A stretch of DNA of 64,000 bases, from NCBI GenBank assembly GCA_029964075.1, contig CM057150.1, positions 868,001 through 932,000 of the forward strand. The letters are read 5' to 3'. The translations under genes and the position numbers were made by a program. The stretch's first letter is position 1. Every line of letters starts with the position of its first letter. Of this stretch, positions 1 to 11,679 are shown piece by piece. The notes below the pieces were generated by a model. The model did not search any database, was not told the DNA's origin, and saw only the letters and a program-made list of their open reading frames with translations. Source of the DNA: Patiria pectinifera (taxonomy: Eukaryota; Echinodermata; Asteroidea; Valvatida; Asterinidae).

Positions 1-1749
1 TTGGTAAATACTTTAAACAATCTAGAAGTCCAAATGGTTACTTGTTTATCATTTTAATACCGGTATATTTTGATGTCATCAGTTGTCAGGGAATGGGACT
101 GGATCAGACTTGGTCTTTTGCTTCAGAGATCACAATTATGCCTAACACTGCTTTAAATTTACCTCTTGCTTTGATATCATTATTAATTAATGATTTTTGT
201 TTTACTTGTAATTTATGTTCAAGGTTTATATTTAATGTAACAAATGTGACAGTAATTCGGCCTGAGAGCTCTGTTATAAATAAAACTTTAAAACTAAAAA
301 CATGGGCGGTTCACATTTTAATCATTAGGATTTGCTTTGCATCGCGTAAAAAGTAGCAGACTGCTTTTGGTGTCATTCCGACATGGCCTAACTGATTGGG
401 TATCAGCCACTTCATGCAACCCACTTCCCTTCTATCACATTGATTGTCCACAATCTAGGTCATGAGGGTGATTCAGATCTTGTTTTCTGTTGACGGAGAG
501 TGTGACATTTAGCCAGCTCTCACAAAACCTGAGCTGGTTTAATCACCTGTTATCAGTGACACAGAAATAGTTGTGTTGTCAATGATGTGTAGATTTTAGC
601 AACATGACACCTAAATCATGTACATTTGTGTACATGAACACTTAATGTAATACATGTACCGGTACATGTATGTATGGAACAGCAGTCTTTTTAGTCTCTT
701 CAAAATGCATACATCTGATAAAAACCAATGCTGTATGATACAGTTCGTGGATTTGAAACTTATGAAGCGCGACAGTTCGTGTACATTTTGCACACGTACT
801 GCAGGAAGTTTACCCATTTGGATTGAAGTGTAGACCTGAACGCTGCTGAATCCAACAGCAGAAACTTGAAGTCTTTGTTCAGTGAAAAGTTTCACAAATC
901 TTAAGTTTGTTCAGGTTTTTCTAGATTTCATGATCAACTTTTTGCAGCCCAAGTTTTTTTTTCAACACGATGGAGGTCATTTGGGCCAATTTCCTGGAGT
1001 CATGCACAGAAACCTGCTATGCACTGACATTATTAGTGGCTTCTTGCCAAAGTTTTATGCAATTTATATTGAATGTAATTGAATTTAAGCTACATGTACA
1101 CGTGTAACTTGTTTAGCCCAGAAATTTGCCAAGTAAAAAGTATGTACAGTGTAATATGTTCTCCTCAGAAGCTTCAAAATATTAGGCCCTAATCTAAGAA
1201 GATCTGCCGTACTCTGGGCATAACACTCTTCAGATCTTGAGTTGTCTGGTGTGCATTTTCTCATTTCTTTTAACAGATTCATTACACAAACTGTAGGTCC
1301 GGATTTTACAAGATCTACTCTAGACAAATTTCAAATCTAGAAATGTTGGTAATGTGCAGTTCTCTCATTTGCAGATTTGTGCTGTGTGCCAAGCTGACCT
1401 CAAAAAGGTTTGATCTGTGGCTGTCATGGTATGACACTGTCCTCTATGGTATTTCAAAAATGGTTAGCCCTTAATCCTATTGTCAAACAGGACTACTAGA
1501 CATTACCCATGCTGCAATACCATCTTTGTACAGTAAACACGCATTGTACAATTAGTAGCATGCATCCTACACATGTGCATGACTGACTACAGGTGTGCAT
1601 AGTGACAAGGAATACTGCAACCAAACCAAGATCTAAAATCTTAATTCTCAAAATCTGAACTTACTCAATGGCCTGTTTAACTTCAGGAATATTTGATAAT
1701 GTAAATCTCCTTATAAATGTAACATTAGTAAGTCTGTCCTGAGCTTATA
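1..1749. other. AT-rich non-coding DNA
   Basis: I see no exon, RNA gene or transposon end here. The open frames are short (up to 104 codons), overlap on both strands and show no recognisable protein. The stretch is AT-rich with several TACATGTA motifs. It may be intergenic, or an upstream intron of the gene whose last exons lie at 10.36-11.68 kb. Confidence 0.5.
651..670. repeat. 20-bp perfect palindrome
   Basis: TACATGTACC is followed directly by its reverse complement GGTACATGTA. TACATGTA and related motifs recur through the window (for example near 1090, 21850 and 25290), so this is probably part of a genome-wide bias and not a specific binding site. Confidence 0.6.
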
Positions 1750-2432
1750 CAGCGTGTGTCAATAAAAACGCAGGATTCAAGCGATTTTTTCTGAAAAATT
1801 ATGCTACTGGTGTGCCTAATTTGATAAGGATTTGATTGTCCATAATTTCATCTTTGACAAGATTTTTGTTTGGTGGAATTTGGACTTTTGGTTCAAAAGT
1901 TATGACAAGTTTTGTGAAGCCCTTCTGAAGCGGGTTGGTCTGATTCAATGACCTTAACACAACGACCAGTTACAATGCAGGTATGCATTGAAGACAATTA
2001 AACCAGCAACAAAACTTTCTTTGAAACAACTGATGATAAGTATCACTTAAATTTAATAACTGGACTATCAGTAGTATCATTGTTTCAAAGCATCATGAAT
2101 GTCGTCTCTGACATATTAAATAATAAATAATATCAGACTTGCACACATGTCCTTCTTTGTGATCCACAAATACTTTCACCTGTACTGAATTCAAACCTTT
2201 CATTAGGTATGTCATGTATGTGTGATTTCACAAATCAGACCAGCTTGGAATTTATAACCCTTCTTCAATGTACTCTATCTCTGGACAGGATTGTCCAAAT
2301 GAGATGGGATAAAAAGCATAGTGAAGAGAAGGAAAGGTACTTTGAAAAGAGGGTTAACATTATGATGAATAGGGGTGGTTTATATTCTTAATATTTTTGT
2401 TTCTAATCCTGCGTTTTTATTGACACACGTTG
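1750..2432. mobile_element. Tc1/mariner-type MITE with TA target duplication
   Basis: The ends form 28-bp terminal inverted repeats that differ at one base. The left end reads CAGCGTGTGTCAATAAAAAC and onward, and the right end is its reverse complement. TA lies on both sides (1748-1749 and 2433-2434), as expected for Tc1/mariner transposition. At 683 bp it is too short to encode a transposase. The only internal frame (2209-2391, +, 60 codons) has no motif I recognise, so I call it non-autonomous. Confidence 0.75.
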
Positions 2433-2456
2433 TATGGCCCATCAGAGTAACATTTA

Positions 2457-3011
2457 AGCCCGCCTCACACGACAGCTAGGTGCTGAGCAAAAAGTCATTC
2501 AGGCCATTTGCTCAGCACGTAGCTCTAAAATATCCTTTGTGCACGGAATTTTTGCTGAGTTTTGTCTCCTGAGGCTGTGAGGCAAATGTCTATCTTTCGC
2601 CACGCGAGGCAGAAGAACTCACCGCGTGCGGTCAACCTGAGCTATGTGCTGAGCTAAAACGGATTTAGCTAACTAGCCAATGAAATCACGTATACTCTGT
2701 ACACATGATTTTACGATATTTTTGAGCAAATCTTCTAAAGCCTGCTGGCGTTTGTCCCAATTTTTTTTAAATCACACGACCCTCAGCACATAACTCAGGT
2801 TGAATGCACACAGTGAGTTTTTCACCTCAAGTGGCGAAAGAAATCAAACAGGATAGATACATAATTTGTATTTGGCTCACAACCTCGTGAGGCAGAAAAC
2901 TCAACAAAAATTCAGCGCACACGTTGATATTTTGCGAGCTACGTGCTGAGCAAACTGCCTCGAATGACTTTTTGCTCAGCACATTCCGGTAGCTCTCGTT
3001 TGCGGCGGGCT
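2457..3011. mobile_element. Foldback element with long inverted arms and TTA duplication
   Basis: Two imperfect arms of about 200 bp face each other. The left arm starts AGCCCGCC and the right arm ends GGCGGGCT. Both arms carry GTGCTGAGCAAA-type motifs near the ends and GGCGAAAG motifs further in. TTA flanks both ends (2454-2456 and 3012-3014). A 3-bp TTA/TAA duplication is typical of PIF/Harbinger elements, so this is probably a Harbinger-derived MITE. It has no coding capacity. Confidence 0.7.
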
Positions 3012-3014
3012 TTA

Positions 3015-4160
3015 TCTTCGGTTTCCCTGGTATGAAAGGACTTACGTAAGATTAGTTCTCACCTGAGTAAACTTCTGAAATTTTTCTCACAAGCAAATGT
3101 TGGTGAATAGCAAAATCCAAAATTACATCAGACAACAACAGTGTAGACAGGTCCTCAAATTCTTATAGTGAGAGACAAATGATCATGACTCGTCTGTCAT
3201 CTTTAATCAGATGACAGGAAGTAAGGATGTCCGGAATACACGAATATTCCATCAACTGAGTGCATTTGTATTTGAATGGCTTTTGCGGTTCTTGAATATA
3301 TTCAAAAGAAAAACACTACGCACACACATCTGTGATGTTGCCGGTATTTTAATCATTAACCCTATAAACCTTCCCAACTCCATCAAAATCCATCCCCCCA
3401 TTTTGGTGGATTTGAGAGGACAATCCTGCAGGCCTGGTTTGGCTAAATATTGATGGAGTATGATGGACTTGGGCCTGGAGGCCTAAAGCAAAGCATGCAT
3501 TGGAAGCAGTGTGATTGATGGATTTTGGCGGACTTGGTCAGTATACATGTAGTAAAATTTTAACTGGTGTACTTTGTGCGCAAGTTTTGACAGGCGCGAC
3601 AGGCAGTTGCAGCTGGCATGCGTAAAATTTGAGCGACGGGTTTTGGACATTCAGAATTATATCTGATCACACTCTGTTTGGAATAATCGAGTACTACATT
3701 ATTTAAAAATGGACAGCCCTAGATGTGTACGATGTAGATAGGGACAGGGAAGCAAGTTTTGTGGCAGTGCACAACAACCAATGAGAATTAAGGCTGGTTT
3801 ATACAAAGTTTCACATGAGTTACAGTGCAAAGTGGCAAATCATCTAACGGCAATCGTCACAATAAAACTTCCTTGTTGACTTCATAAAGCATGAACTAGC
3901 CATAGGCCCTTGTCTGAATTGCTCGAAGCTCTGGCTAGTTCACATGTGTCAAGGAAAGCAGCTGAAGCCATTTTCCATAGACAGGTGTGTTACTGATAGC
4001 CATAGCCAAGTTATTCATATATCTCTGAGGCTGTAAGACTGTTGCCTGTCCCTGTATGGGTCTCCAGTCTACATTATCCATTTTGGTCAACTGAGGGCGC
4101 TGTCATAGTATCATCTCTGGTCTACACACAGAACTGAGTAATGTATTGAATTAGCCTTAA
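3015..4160. other. Non-coding DNA
   Basis: I see no supported gene. A frame at 3211-3453 (+) resembles no protein I know. The stretch around 3360-3540 repeats short motifs based on TCCATCAAAATCC in both orientations and looks like a decayed repeat. Confidence 0.4.
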
Positions 4161-4699
4161 AGGGAATATATATACAACATTTGCAAACATCGAAAAATAA
4201 AACTACCAAGTTTTTACGAAATACCTTACTAGGATGTTGGTACATGTAAATGAGAGTCTAAAGCATCCTGTAAAATTATGGCACCTGGTGTGAAGTCATT
4301 TTCAAGAAAATGGTATTTTTGTATACATTTCCAATGGTGATCGGCCGACCACCGTTGGAAAAACCGAACTATATTTCAACTACTGCTCCAAATTTACCCT
4401 TTTTTCAGTCCAAATTTTGTTTGGTATTGGTTACATGTTCATGAACGGGTGCAGGCCAGCTAGACTGGTTCCCTTACCTTACAATTTTCCGGCATCTATA
4501 AATGTATCCATTTCATCTTTAGTGGAGTCTCCCTAAGGGAACCAGACTACTTGAAAAATTTTGTTTTTCTTGGTTTTTCCAGCATTTTCGACCATAAAAC
4601 TTCAAACATGTCAGTGTAACAATATGTGATATATTATACTAACCCCTCAACTACTCCATTTCTGAAAATTACAGCAAAAGCCAATGATGTACATTCCCT
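4161..4699 (+). mobile_element. TTAA-flanked element, copy A (piggyBac-like MITE)
   Basis: The element starts AGGGAATATA and ends TGTACATTCCCT, with TTAA on each side (4157-4160 and 4700-4703). TTAA duplication is the signature of piggyBac-type transposases. A second copy lies at 22391-22895 in the opposite orientation and matches along nearly the whole length. That copy confirms the boundaries and shows this is a dispersed family. No transposase is encoded. Confidence 0.65.
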
Positions 4700-4733
4700 T
4701 TAACTCAATTCTAAAGTTACAGTTTATATTTAA

Positions 4734-5102
4734 GGCCAAAAAAAAAATTATTCGGTCTCTGGTCAGACCAAAGTTCCGGAATTGGCAGGGGCGGCTTGCT
4801 TTTTTTTTTTTTCTTTTCTTCAAGCTTGGATTGTACAGACAAGGTGGGGTAATATTTTGCTTTTTTGGTGTCCTCATGTACATTGGTGTCCTCCATAATT
4901 TGCCTTGGTGCTTTCGATCATTTGCCTTGGTGCAATTTCCCATTCCTTGGTGCTCTTTGGTAAAAAAAATTGAGGAGGTGCGGCAATAGAAGGCGCTGTT
5001 GGAGCTACCGCGGAACATTTTGGAAAAAAAAAGATTAACGCGCATGATTAAAAGCTTGGCAGCGCGTGCTGACCAGAGACCGACTTATTTTTGGGGGGGG
5101 CC
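4734..5102. mobile_element. GGCC-ended inverted-repeat element, TAA duplication
   Basis: The left end has GGCCAAAAAA followed by CGGTCTCTGGTCAG. The right end has CTGACCAGAGACCG followed by a degenerate purine run and GGCC-type end. TAA is present on both sides (4731-4733 and 5103-5105), which suggests a Harbinger-type MITE. The interior repeats the phrase TTGGTGC/TTGGTGTCC several times. Relatives are at 8283-8666 and 34551-35070. Confidence 0.65.
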
Positions 5103-8100
5103 TAACTGAACCAAAATAAATGTATCTGTTATGCCCAAACTATATAAGTTGGGATTGTTTCACTGTAGAAGTGATTCTCCCATCTATAGTTGGGATGATG
5201 TTATTGTTGGGACGTGACGGACCTTGACCGTGACGATGCTTTTTTCAATTCTCAAAATGATCTACACTTCGTGTACACATTTGTAACCATTTAGGCGCCT
5301 AATTCTATTGGGCCCCAATAATGTAATTTGCTTCTAAATCTAATTAATACTCTTCACCATTATTGTGTGCAATAACTTGCAGATTGAATGCAAGAACTGT
5401 GAAATAAGGAGACCTCAGTGAGAAAAGATAACAAGACAAACATGGATGTAAACATTGTCATAGGTGGGCGTGGACACCAGGGAATGTTTACATTGGCTTA
5501 TATTTTATTTCTAGCCCCGGACCTGTTTTGAAACTCAATGGTTCTTCAGTCTGGAGTGCTGAATGGTAACACATAGCAACTGATGAAAACTAGTCTGCAA
5601 ATGAATAGATGTTTTCATCGGATGACATCACTCCAACCCGATCTGGCGCAGGCTAGACCTGTGAGCATCACGCTGGTGTGTCATTTCGAACCTGGCGAAA
5701 TCGATCCGCCATTCATAATTTCGTATGCATGTTGAGTACTCACCTAGAAATCTAAATTTGCCTTCGCGTGTTCAGGATGTGTCATTTCGACGAAATTTGC
5801 CGTCAATGAAGACCCATACATGTGCGAGCGTGTAGAAATTAGATTTTAATGTAACTGGACAAGCACCCAGGGTCATTTGCGAGCAAAATTATCGGAGCCC
5901 CCAAGCTACCCATCTGCTTCATGTAGCGCATATGATCGCGGGTGGTGTCAGACTGGCCAATCACGAGACCACATGATCAGCGCTGCTAATAATTTGGAAT
6001 CGCGGTTATGATCCGGACATAATGAGTCCCTGGGCGTCAGTGCAATACAAAATTATCCGCAGCATTTATCACGTGGCCTCGTCCAGTAAATCACATGCAT
6101 CAGGAGGAGGTTGCAGGGCGTCGAGACCTTGCCGATTTTACCTCAATTTCGTTTAAAATGCAAGATTTGGCATAAAAGCAGATTTCAACATGTTCAAGAA
6201 AGCTTGATATGTGAGTACTTATCACACGGTAAAGCAATGTTCAGTTTTTGTCACGGAAGGACAATTTAGCTTGGTTCGAAATGGTACAAGAGCGTGGCGT
6301 AATTTACAAGCCGTTCACGGGTCTGGCGCAGGCCTCTGACAACTTTAATAATTCACAGAACACAATGTTGGCTATGTTTGGCAAATATAGGTGATTTAAT
6401 ATTGCGGTGAAAACATTTATGATTTACAAATAAATTACATTAGCAAAATGCACAAATTGGTAAGCTGTAATCTTCAATGCAGTCATTTTCTGACATGTCT
6501 GAGGCAGTTGTCACTGCGTGAAAGTGAAACAATTTTGTGATAAAACACATTTTTATTCTGCAACCAAGGCATACAAGGCAAATCAATACAAACTTGACAA
6601 AACTTTCCCAATATTTTGGAAAATGTTTAGGGTTTACAATTATGGGAAGCTTGATAATTCTGTTGGGGTCTTAAAACCTTCAAAATCATATACCATACAA
6701 AGCTTAGTATGCATCACTACATACTGTACACACCATTGCATATGAAATGCACTTCTTAACTTCTGAACACAACTTCGTTCAAACTTGTTCCCATTTTCCC
6801 ACAGAAATTTTAGCAATACCAACACTCTGAAGACGAAATTCAACTCAGGTTGCTTCTCTGTACTTACCTTTACTCTAAAACGACAGGTTACTTGACCTGT
6901 GACCATCAGAAATGGGGAATTCCGGTGATAATTTGGACGATTCTCGTTGCATTCCTTACTCGTTCTTGTCACTTATCACACATGCATATGTACTGTGTAA
7001 ACTTACAACAGTGGAAGGGTCAACGTTCTTATGCAAATCTTATCATAAACAACCTCGTGAACCTCGGGTCAACAGTTTCTTGGGCCGTTATTTCAGCCAG
7101 TAAACTTGACCAAAACGGACTGTTCGCATTGATCGACGAAGGTTTAGTCGCAGTGTAGGAAATGTACTTTTTCAGTCAAAGAATCAAATTTGAAGGATAT
7201 AAAAATTCGGTGGAAAAAGTTTCTTCGATGTAGGTCACGGTTCGGATCAGCAGGGGCCAAGCTAAGACGGACGGTGTCAGTTTTACAAGATAACGAAAGA
7301 GGGCGCTGTGATAGTACTGGAGTCGATTCGGCGGCGACGTATGGCAGGTGTATAGAACCCGGGCACATTACTCGTGAAGGCCCACTTCGTAATGAAGGCA
7401 GAAGTTCAATCCGCCATGGGACGTCGATGAAAGGGGCCTGTTTATGTTGCACCGGTGATTGGGTGTAGACAGGTGTATGTGTCAAGATGGCATGCTTCGG
7501 AAGGTTGAAAAACGTGTGTTAGTAATTTTCAGCTGAGAATCTTAATTTTGACTGACGCGCTTCTTTGGGAAAAAGTTCTTCACAAAAAAGATGTATTTTT
7601 CTCCAAAAGTATACGTGTTGCTATTGGGATAAGAAAATAATAACGAACCAATAGGAACGGTAACGCATCTCTCATGCTTCATCGAGGACGGGCGTCCCCC
7701 CTCAATGCAATCAAATGGATGAGGAATGAGATGAAAGTTTCTTGTTTTCGGTTTTCGGCGATATCTCATGACTACCCCAAGAAAGAATCAGAGAAAGGAA
7801 TGAAAGTTAAAATAAAAATGGCAGAAACTTGGTTTTGTCTTGGATGACATTTCCATGAGTGTCAACTCAATACGTTTGGACAGTTCAGATTTGTGATGTT
7901 TGGTGAGAGGCATTATTATGTTTCTCCCTAGATAACAACCCGACGACTCAACCACATCGATGGGAGAGAGTAAAGCTTGATTATACCTACTACAGAGATA
8001 CTGAAATGAATTCATCCACAACGTCAGTCCCACACACACGCTTCTCAGATCAATAGGTGGTGTTTTAATTACAGCTTTTCTCTCTGTACTGTCAACCAAT

Positions 8101-8282
8101 ATCTGGTTGAATATTTCCCCAGACGAATTTAAAAAAATCGATTGCCTAAGGGATTTATTCCAAGTTTCATCCCGAAAAATATATATTTTGCAACTGCTCA
8201 GTTTTCTGCCTATGGCAACACATAAAAATTTGTCACGTTTTTGGAAATGAGACAATCGAACGAAAAAAGCTCGCGACGTTTA
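5103..8282. other. Non-coding or unassigned DNA
   Basis: No gene is supported. A 155-codon frame on the minus strand (7788-8255) is the longest. It has no recognisable domain, signal peptide or splice context, and I treat it as chance. 7000-7480 is richer in CG than its surroundings and could be a promoter or first exon, but no start-plus-donor arrangement stands out. Weak inverted similarity between about 5640 and 6330 (around CTGGCGCAGGC) suggests a decayed repeat. Confidence 0.35.
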
Positions 8283-8666
8283 GGCCAAAAAAGTCTCCCG
8301 GTTTCTGGTATGGAGCTTGCCCCAAAAAAGTGGTGCGGCGACGCGGCATAAACATAATTTTTTTACCTGATTTTGTTGCTTCAAATGTCGGCCTGATGAA
8401 CTGCAAATGGTATCCGACTAAACTTAGATTACCTGCAAATATGGGAGTCCAGAGAAGGCCACATCAAGCTTATTCTCTGACCACCAACCAAATCTAAAAA
8501 CACACGTTAAAATTTATTACGTGGCAGCGGGATTCCAGTCAAACCAGTGAGTTTGGCGGTTTTGAGGTTATCATCTTTCATTGAAAAAATAACCTTTCAT
8601 TTATGCCGACGCGCATGGCTGTAACGGCGACGCGCGTGCATGCCAGAAACCGGAGCTTTTTTGGCC
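8283..8666. mobile_element. GGCC-ended inverted-repeat element, diverged relative
   Basis: The ends read GGCCAAAAAAG then CCGGTTTCTGG on the left, and CCAGAAACCGG then CTTTTTTGGCC on the right. It shares the terminal architecture of the 4734-5102 element but the sequence has diverged. The flanks are TTA on the left and TTG on the right, consistent with a mutated 3-bp duplication. Confidence 0.55.
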
Positions 8667-9499
8667 TTGAGTTACTGAATTATTTCTTTACCAAAAATTC
8701 GAATTATTAGCGGTCCGACAATATATTTATTCGGCTTTCTCATAGGGCGGTTTTCATTTGTGCGCGAAATGAAAGCCCCTTTTCAGAAGAGATTGAGAGA
8801 CATGCCCGACAAATTGGAAAAAAAAGTAGCTTTCTGTACAAAAAAATATACAAATTGACAATTCGATTAGGAAAAAAAAAAAACCATATTATGTTTGAAA
8901 AGCATAAGGGTTAATAAGCACTCTTGTGCCTCCTAATATTGTCTTGAGATATGGCTGAAACTCGACATTAGCACGGGGAGCAATTGGGAGAAATGTCCCG
9001 GCTGCAGATGCTGGAGTATCCTAATATCCCCGGTACCAGTAAGGTATGGCTCTGCACACGTGAATGTCTAATATTCAGACAAAAGAACTTTTGCAGGCCC
9101 GTCTTTTCTAAAAACAAAAGTTGATTTTTATGAGTTATATTGTTTGCCTAACCAGGTTTTAATAAGGATATTATTGCGTACTACAGTTGTTGACAGTTTT
9201 GAAACAAATATCTGTGTCATTTTCTTTGTTGTTCCAGAACAACAGTCAGAATACACTTTTTTGACAGGAAACAGGTTTTAGGGTCATTGCGTTTTAAATG
9301 GTGATATTCTTCGAATGGATTTGGAAATTTAAGTATTTTTTTCATCTAAAAGTATCTTATGAATTTGGCTTCCCAGTCATTATTATGTTTGGTGCTACAA
9401 CTTTTCATTTAAATATGAAATATATATTTTTGGGGGTTTGGATTCCGCTTTTTTTTTACTCGGCACCCAGCAGTCAATATCCACGGGCGTACCATACGA
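8667..9499. other. Non-coding DNA up to the gap
   Basis: AT-rich sequence with no supported gene or complete repeat. Confidence 0.4.
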
Positions 9500-9999
9500 N
9501 NNNNNNNNNNNNNNNNNNNNNNNNNNNNNNNNNNNNNNNNNNNNNNNNNNNNNNNNNNNNNNNNNNNNNNNNNNNNNNNNNNNNNNNNNNNNNNNNNNNN
9601 NNNNNNNNNNNNNNNNNNNNNNNNNNNNNNNNNNNNNNNNNNNNNNNNNNNNNNNNNNNNNNNNNNNNNNNNNNNNNNNNNNNNNNNNNNNNNNNNNNNN
9701 NNNNNNNNNNNNNNNNNNNNNNNNNNNNNNNNNNNNNNNNNNNNNNNNNNNNNNNNNNNNNNNNNNNNNNNNNNNNNNNNNNNNNNNNNNNNNNNNNNNN
9801 NNNNNNNNNNNNNNNNNNNNNNNNNNNNNNNNNNNNNNNNNNNNNNNNNNNNNNNNNNNNNNNNNNNNNNNNNNNNNNNNNNNNNNNNNNNNNNNNNNNN
9901 NNNNNNNNNNNNNNNNNNNNNNNNNNNNNNNNNNNNNNNNNNNNNNNNNNNNNNNNNNNNNNNNNNNNNNNNNNNNNNNNNNNNNNNNNNNNNNNNNNN
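9500..9999. other. Assembly gap of 500 N
   Basis: This is a run of exactly 500 unknown bases, probably a fixed-size scaffolding gap. The real distance is unknown. Upstream exons of the gene at 10358 could be hidden here. Confidence 0.98.
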
Positions 10000-10005
10000 T
10001 GAGCT

Positions 10006-10096
10006 CCGAGCTCACTTGGGTGGGGCTTGAACCCGCGACCTCCTGCTTACTAGTGCAGATGTCTAACCACTTCACCACTGAGCTTGCCAGGGCCAG
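10006..10096 (-). repeat. tRNA-derived SINE head
   Basis: Read on the minus strand, this contains an A-box-like TGGTGAAGTGGTTAG (10063-10077) and a B-box-like GGTTCAAGCCC (10023-10033). Their spacing is typical of an internal RNA polymerase III promoter in a tRNA-derived SINE. The rest of the SINE runs into the assembly gap. Confidence 0.55.
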
Positions 10097-10357
10097 CTGG
10101 CTGGTTCTAATCTGATATAGCAGCGCGTACCATAACCTATCACTATTTATATGCATTATACTTGGTTGTAAATCTATTGTGCAAAGTATAGAAAATACTA
10201 TGATAGCATAAATGATAGGTTACCAACCAAATGTCATTCAGTTTGTATATTGCATAATGGTGCGCAGCTGATTCTTTACTTATCGCATTTTTCTCTTAAC
10301 AGCTCCACGTTATTTGGCCCAGGACACTAAGTTTGTAATCTCTCCTTGTTTTCACAG

Positions 10358-10721
10358 GACACCCTGGATGAAGCTAACTACTTCCCTGGTCTTTCACCTC
10401 CGACCTCTCCCGTTGCTAATGGTCACATCCCGGCAACCAATCAAACCCTTCAACCCTGTCACATGACCAGTCCCAATGAGAACACCAACTCTAATCATAG
10501 CAGCGGAGCATCCAATGAACATCTGTATGTCAACGGTAGCTGTCGTAGCTTACGTGGTGCTGGAGGGAGTTTAGATAGGGAAGGTCATCAAGGTCAGGGG
10601 TCATTGACCTTTCCTGGGTCGGGGTCATATGGTACTGGAGACCGGCCAGTGTGCCCTAGTAGACATCCTAAAGGCGATCGCAGCAGACGAAGGAAACGAG
10701 AGGGCACGACAAGTAGAGAAG
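10358..10721 (+). CDS. Penultimate coding exon of an unidentified Ser/Asn/Pro-rich protein
   Basis: A pyrimidine-rich acceptor ending TTTTCACAG precedes the exon and a donor (AAG/GTGGGT) follows it. The frame is open throughout: it enters at phase 0 and leaves at phase 1. That fits the next exon at 11459 exactly. The encoded stretch begins DTLDEANYFPGLSPPTSP, is low in hydrophobic residues and rich in Ser, Asn, Pro and Gly. It ends with a basic cluster (RRRKR), so it is probably a disordered cytoplasmic or nuclear tail. I do not recognise the family. The upstream exons must lie in the gap or before the window. Confidence 0.65.
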
Positions 10722-10799
10722 GTGGGTTATAACAACAAATGAAAGTTTAGAAAAACGCTAGAAAATGTTAAGAACTCGAGCTCCCATTCAGCCATTCAT

Positions 10800-11205
10800 C
10801 AGGGTTCAAAATTAGCGTTAGCATGCTAGCCAAATGCTAGTCAAAACAGCGGCGGGCTACTCAAACTATTCCTTAAGTAGCCCTGCTGGCGAGTCAAAAA
10901 AATTATTAGGATACGACAAAGATGAAAGGACAGGAAGAAATATATCATTAAATTCAGAAAGCAAACCTGTATCAATTTGTTTCTCATTTTATGAACTGTT
11001 AAAGGGTTAAATTATTAGATCTGTTTATTAACAATAGTGACAAAATTGCGACAGAATTGAGCCTGAAAGTATGTCATTTTGTATTTGAGTTAAAAAAAAA
11101 ACCCAACAACAACACGCGGGCTGGTGAAAATGCCCGCGGGCTAGTTAAGAGTCTGTTTTAGTAGCCCGGCTGGCTAGTGAAATAAAAAAGTAAGGTCGAA
11201 CCTTG
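10800..11205. mobile_element. Probable MITE inside the intron
   Basis: The ends are loosely inverted (CAGGGTTCAAAATTA on the left, TCGAACCTTG on the right). The interior has repeated GGGCTAG/GTAGCCC phrases in both orientations. CAGGGTTC ends suggest a hAT-type family, but I see no clean 8-bp target duplication. Confidence 0.4.
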
Positions 11206-11458
11206 TTGATGTCAGGGAAACACTTCATGCTGTAATCTTAAGTTGGAATTTAAGAAGATTTTTACATTTAGATTCCAAGTAATCCAATGTCTGCTTGTTG
11301 AATAGTTCTTGCACCCAGTCTGAGGTAGGCTTTGTGTTCAGCAAATGCTGCACAGTGTTGCCTTCCTGATGATATTTTTATACAGAAAATTGTGAGTAAA
11401 TTTGAACATTTTCCTGATGCAAATTTTATTACTTTGCTTTTGCTGTTTTGTCTTTTAG

Positions 11459-11679
11459 CCACCGATTCTGAAATGGCTTCTGAGGTCCCACCATCGTCAA
11501 AGAATAACGTCCCTCCAACAGTAGCTCAAACAGCGCCCTCGCCTGGCAATGAGACTTCCAGTCAGCAAGGTTTGTCACCAGAGGTCAATCTGACACTACC
11601 TTGTCAGGGGTCACATGACTCCCTCAACCAATCACAAGACAGCGGTTCTTGTAGAAATGTCAAACATTCAGACATATAG
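11459..11679 (+). CDS. Terminal coding exon of the same unidentified protein
   Basis: The acceptor is a pyrimidine tract ending TCTTTTAG. The incoming phase (1) joins the previous exon to give Ala-Thr-Asp-Ser at the junction. Together the two exons encode 194 residues plus a TAG stop at 11677-11679. The segment is again Ser/Pro/Gln-rich and probably disordered. The C-terminus is VKHSDI. Its last residues fit a class I PDZ-binding motif (S at -2, I at 0), which would suit a membrane or scaffold protein, but that is inference. The two exons share composition and matching phase, so I am fairly confident they belong together. The gene itself is unidentified. Confidence 0.65.

Noticed and set aside
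7788..8255. 155-codon minus-strand frame
   Set aside because: No domain, no splice context and no neighbouring exon. It stops near a MITE end. Length alone is not enough in AT-rich DNA.
9298..10156. Frames of over 220 codons spanning the N run
   Set aside because: They consist almost entirely of unknown residues from the 500-N gap.
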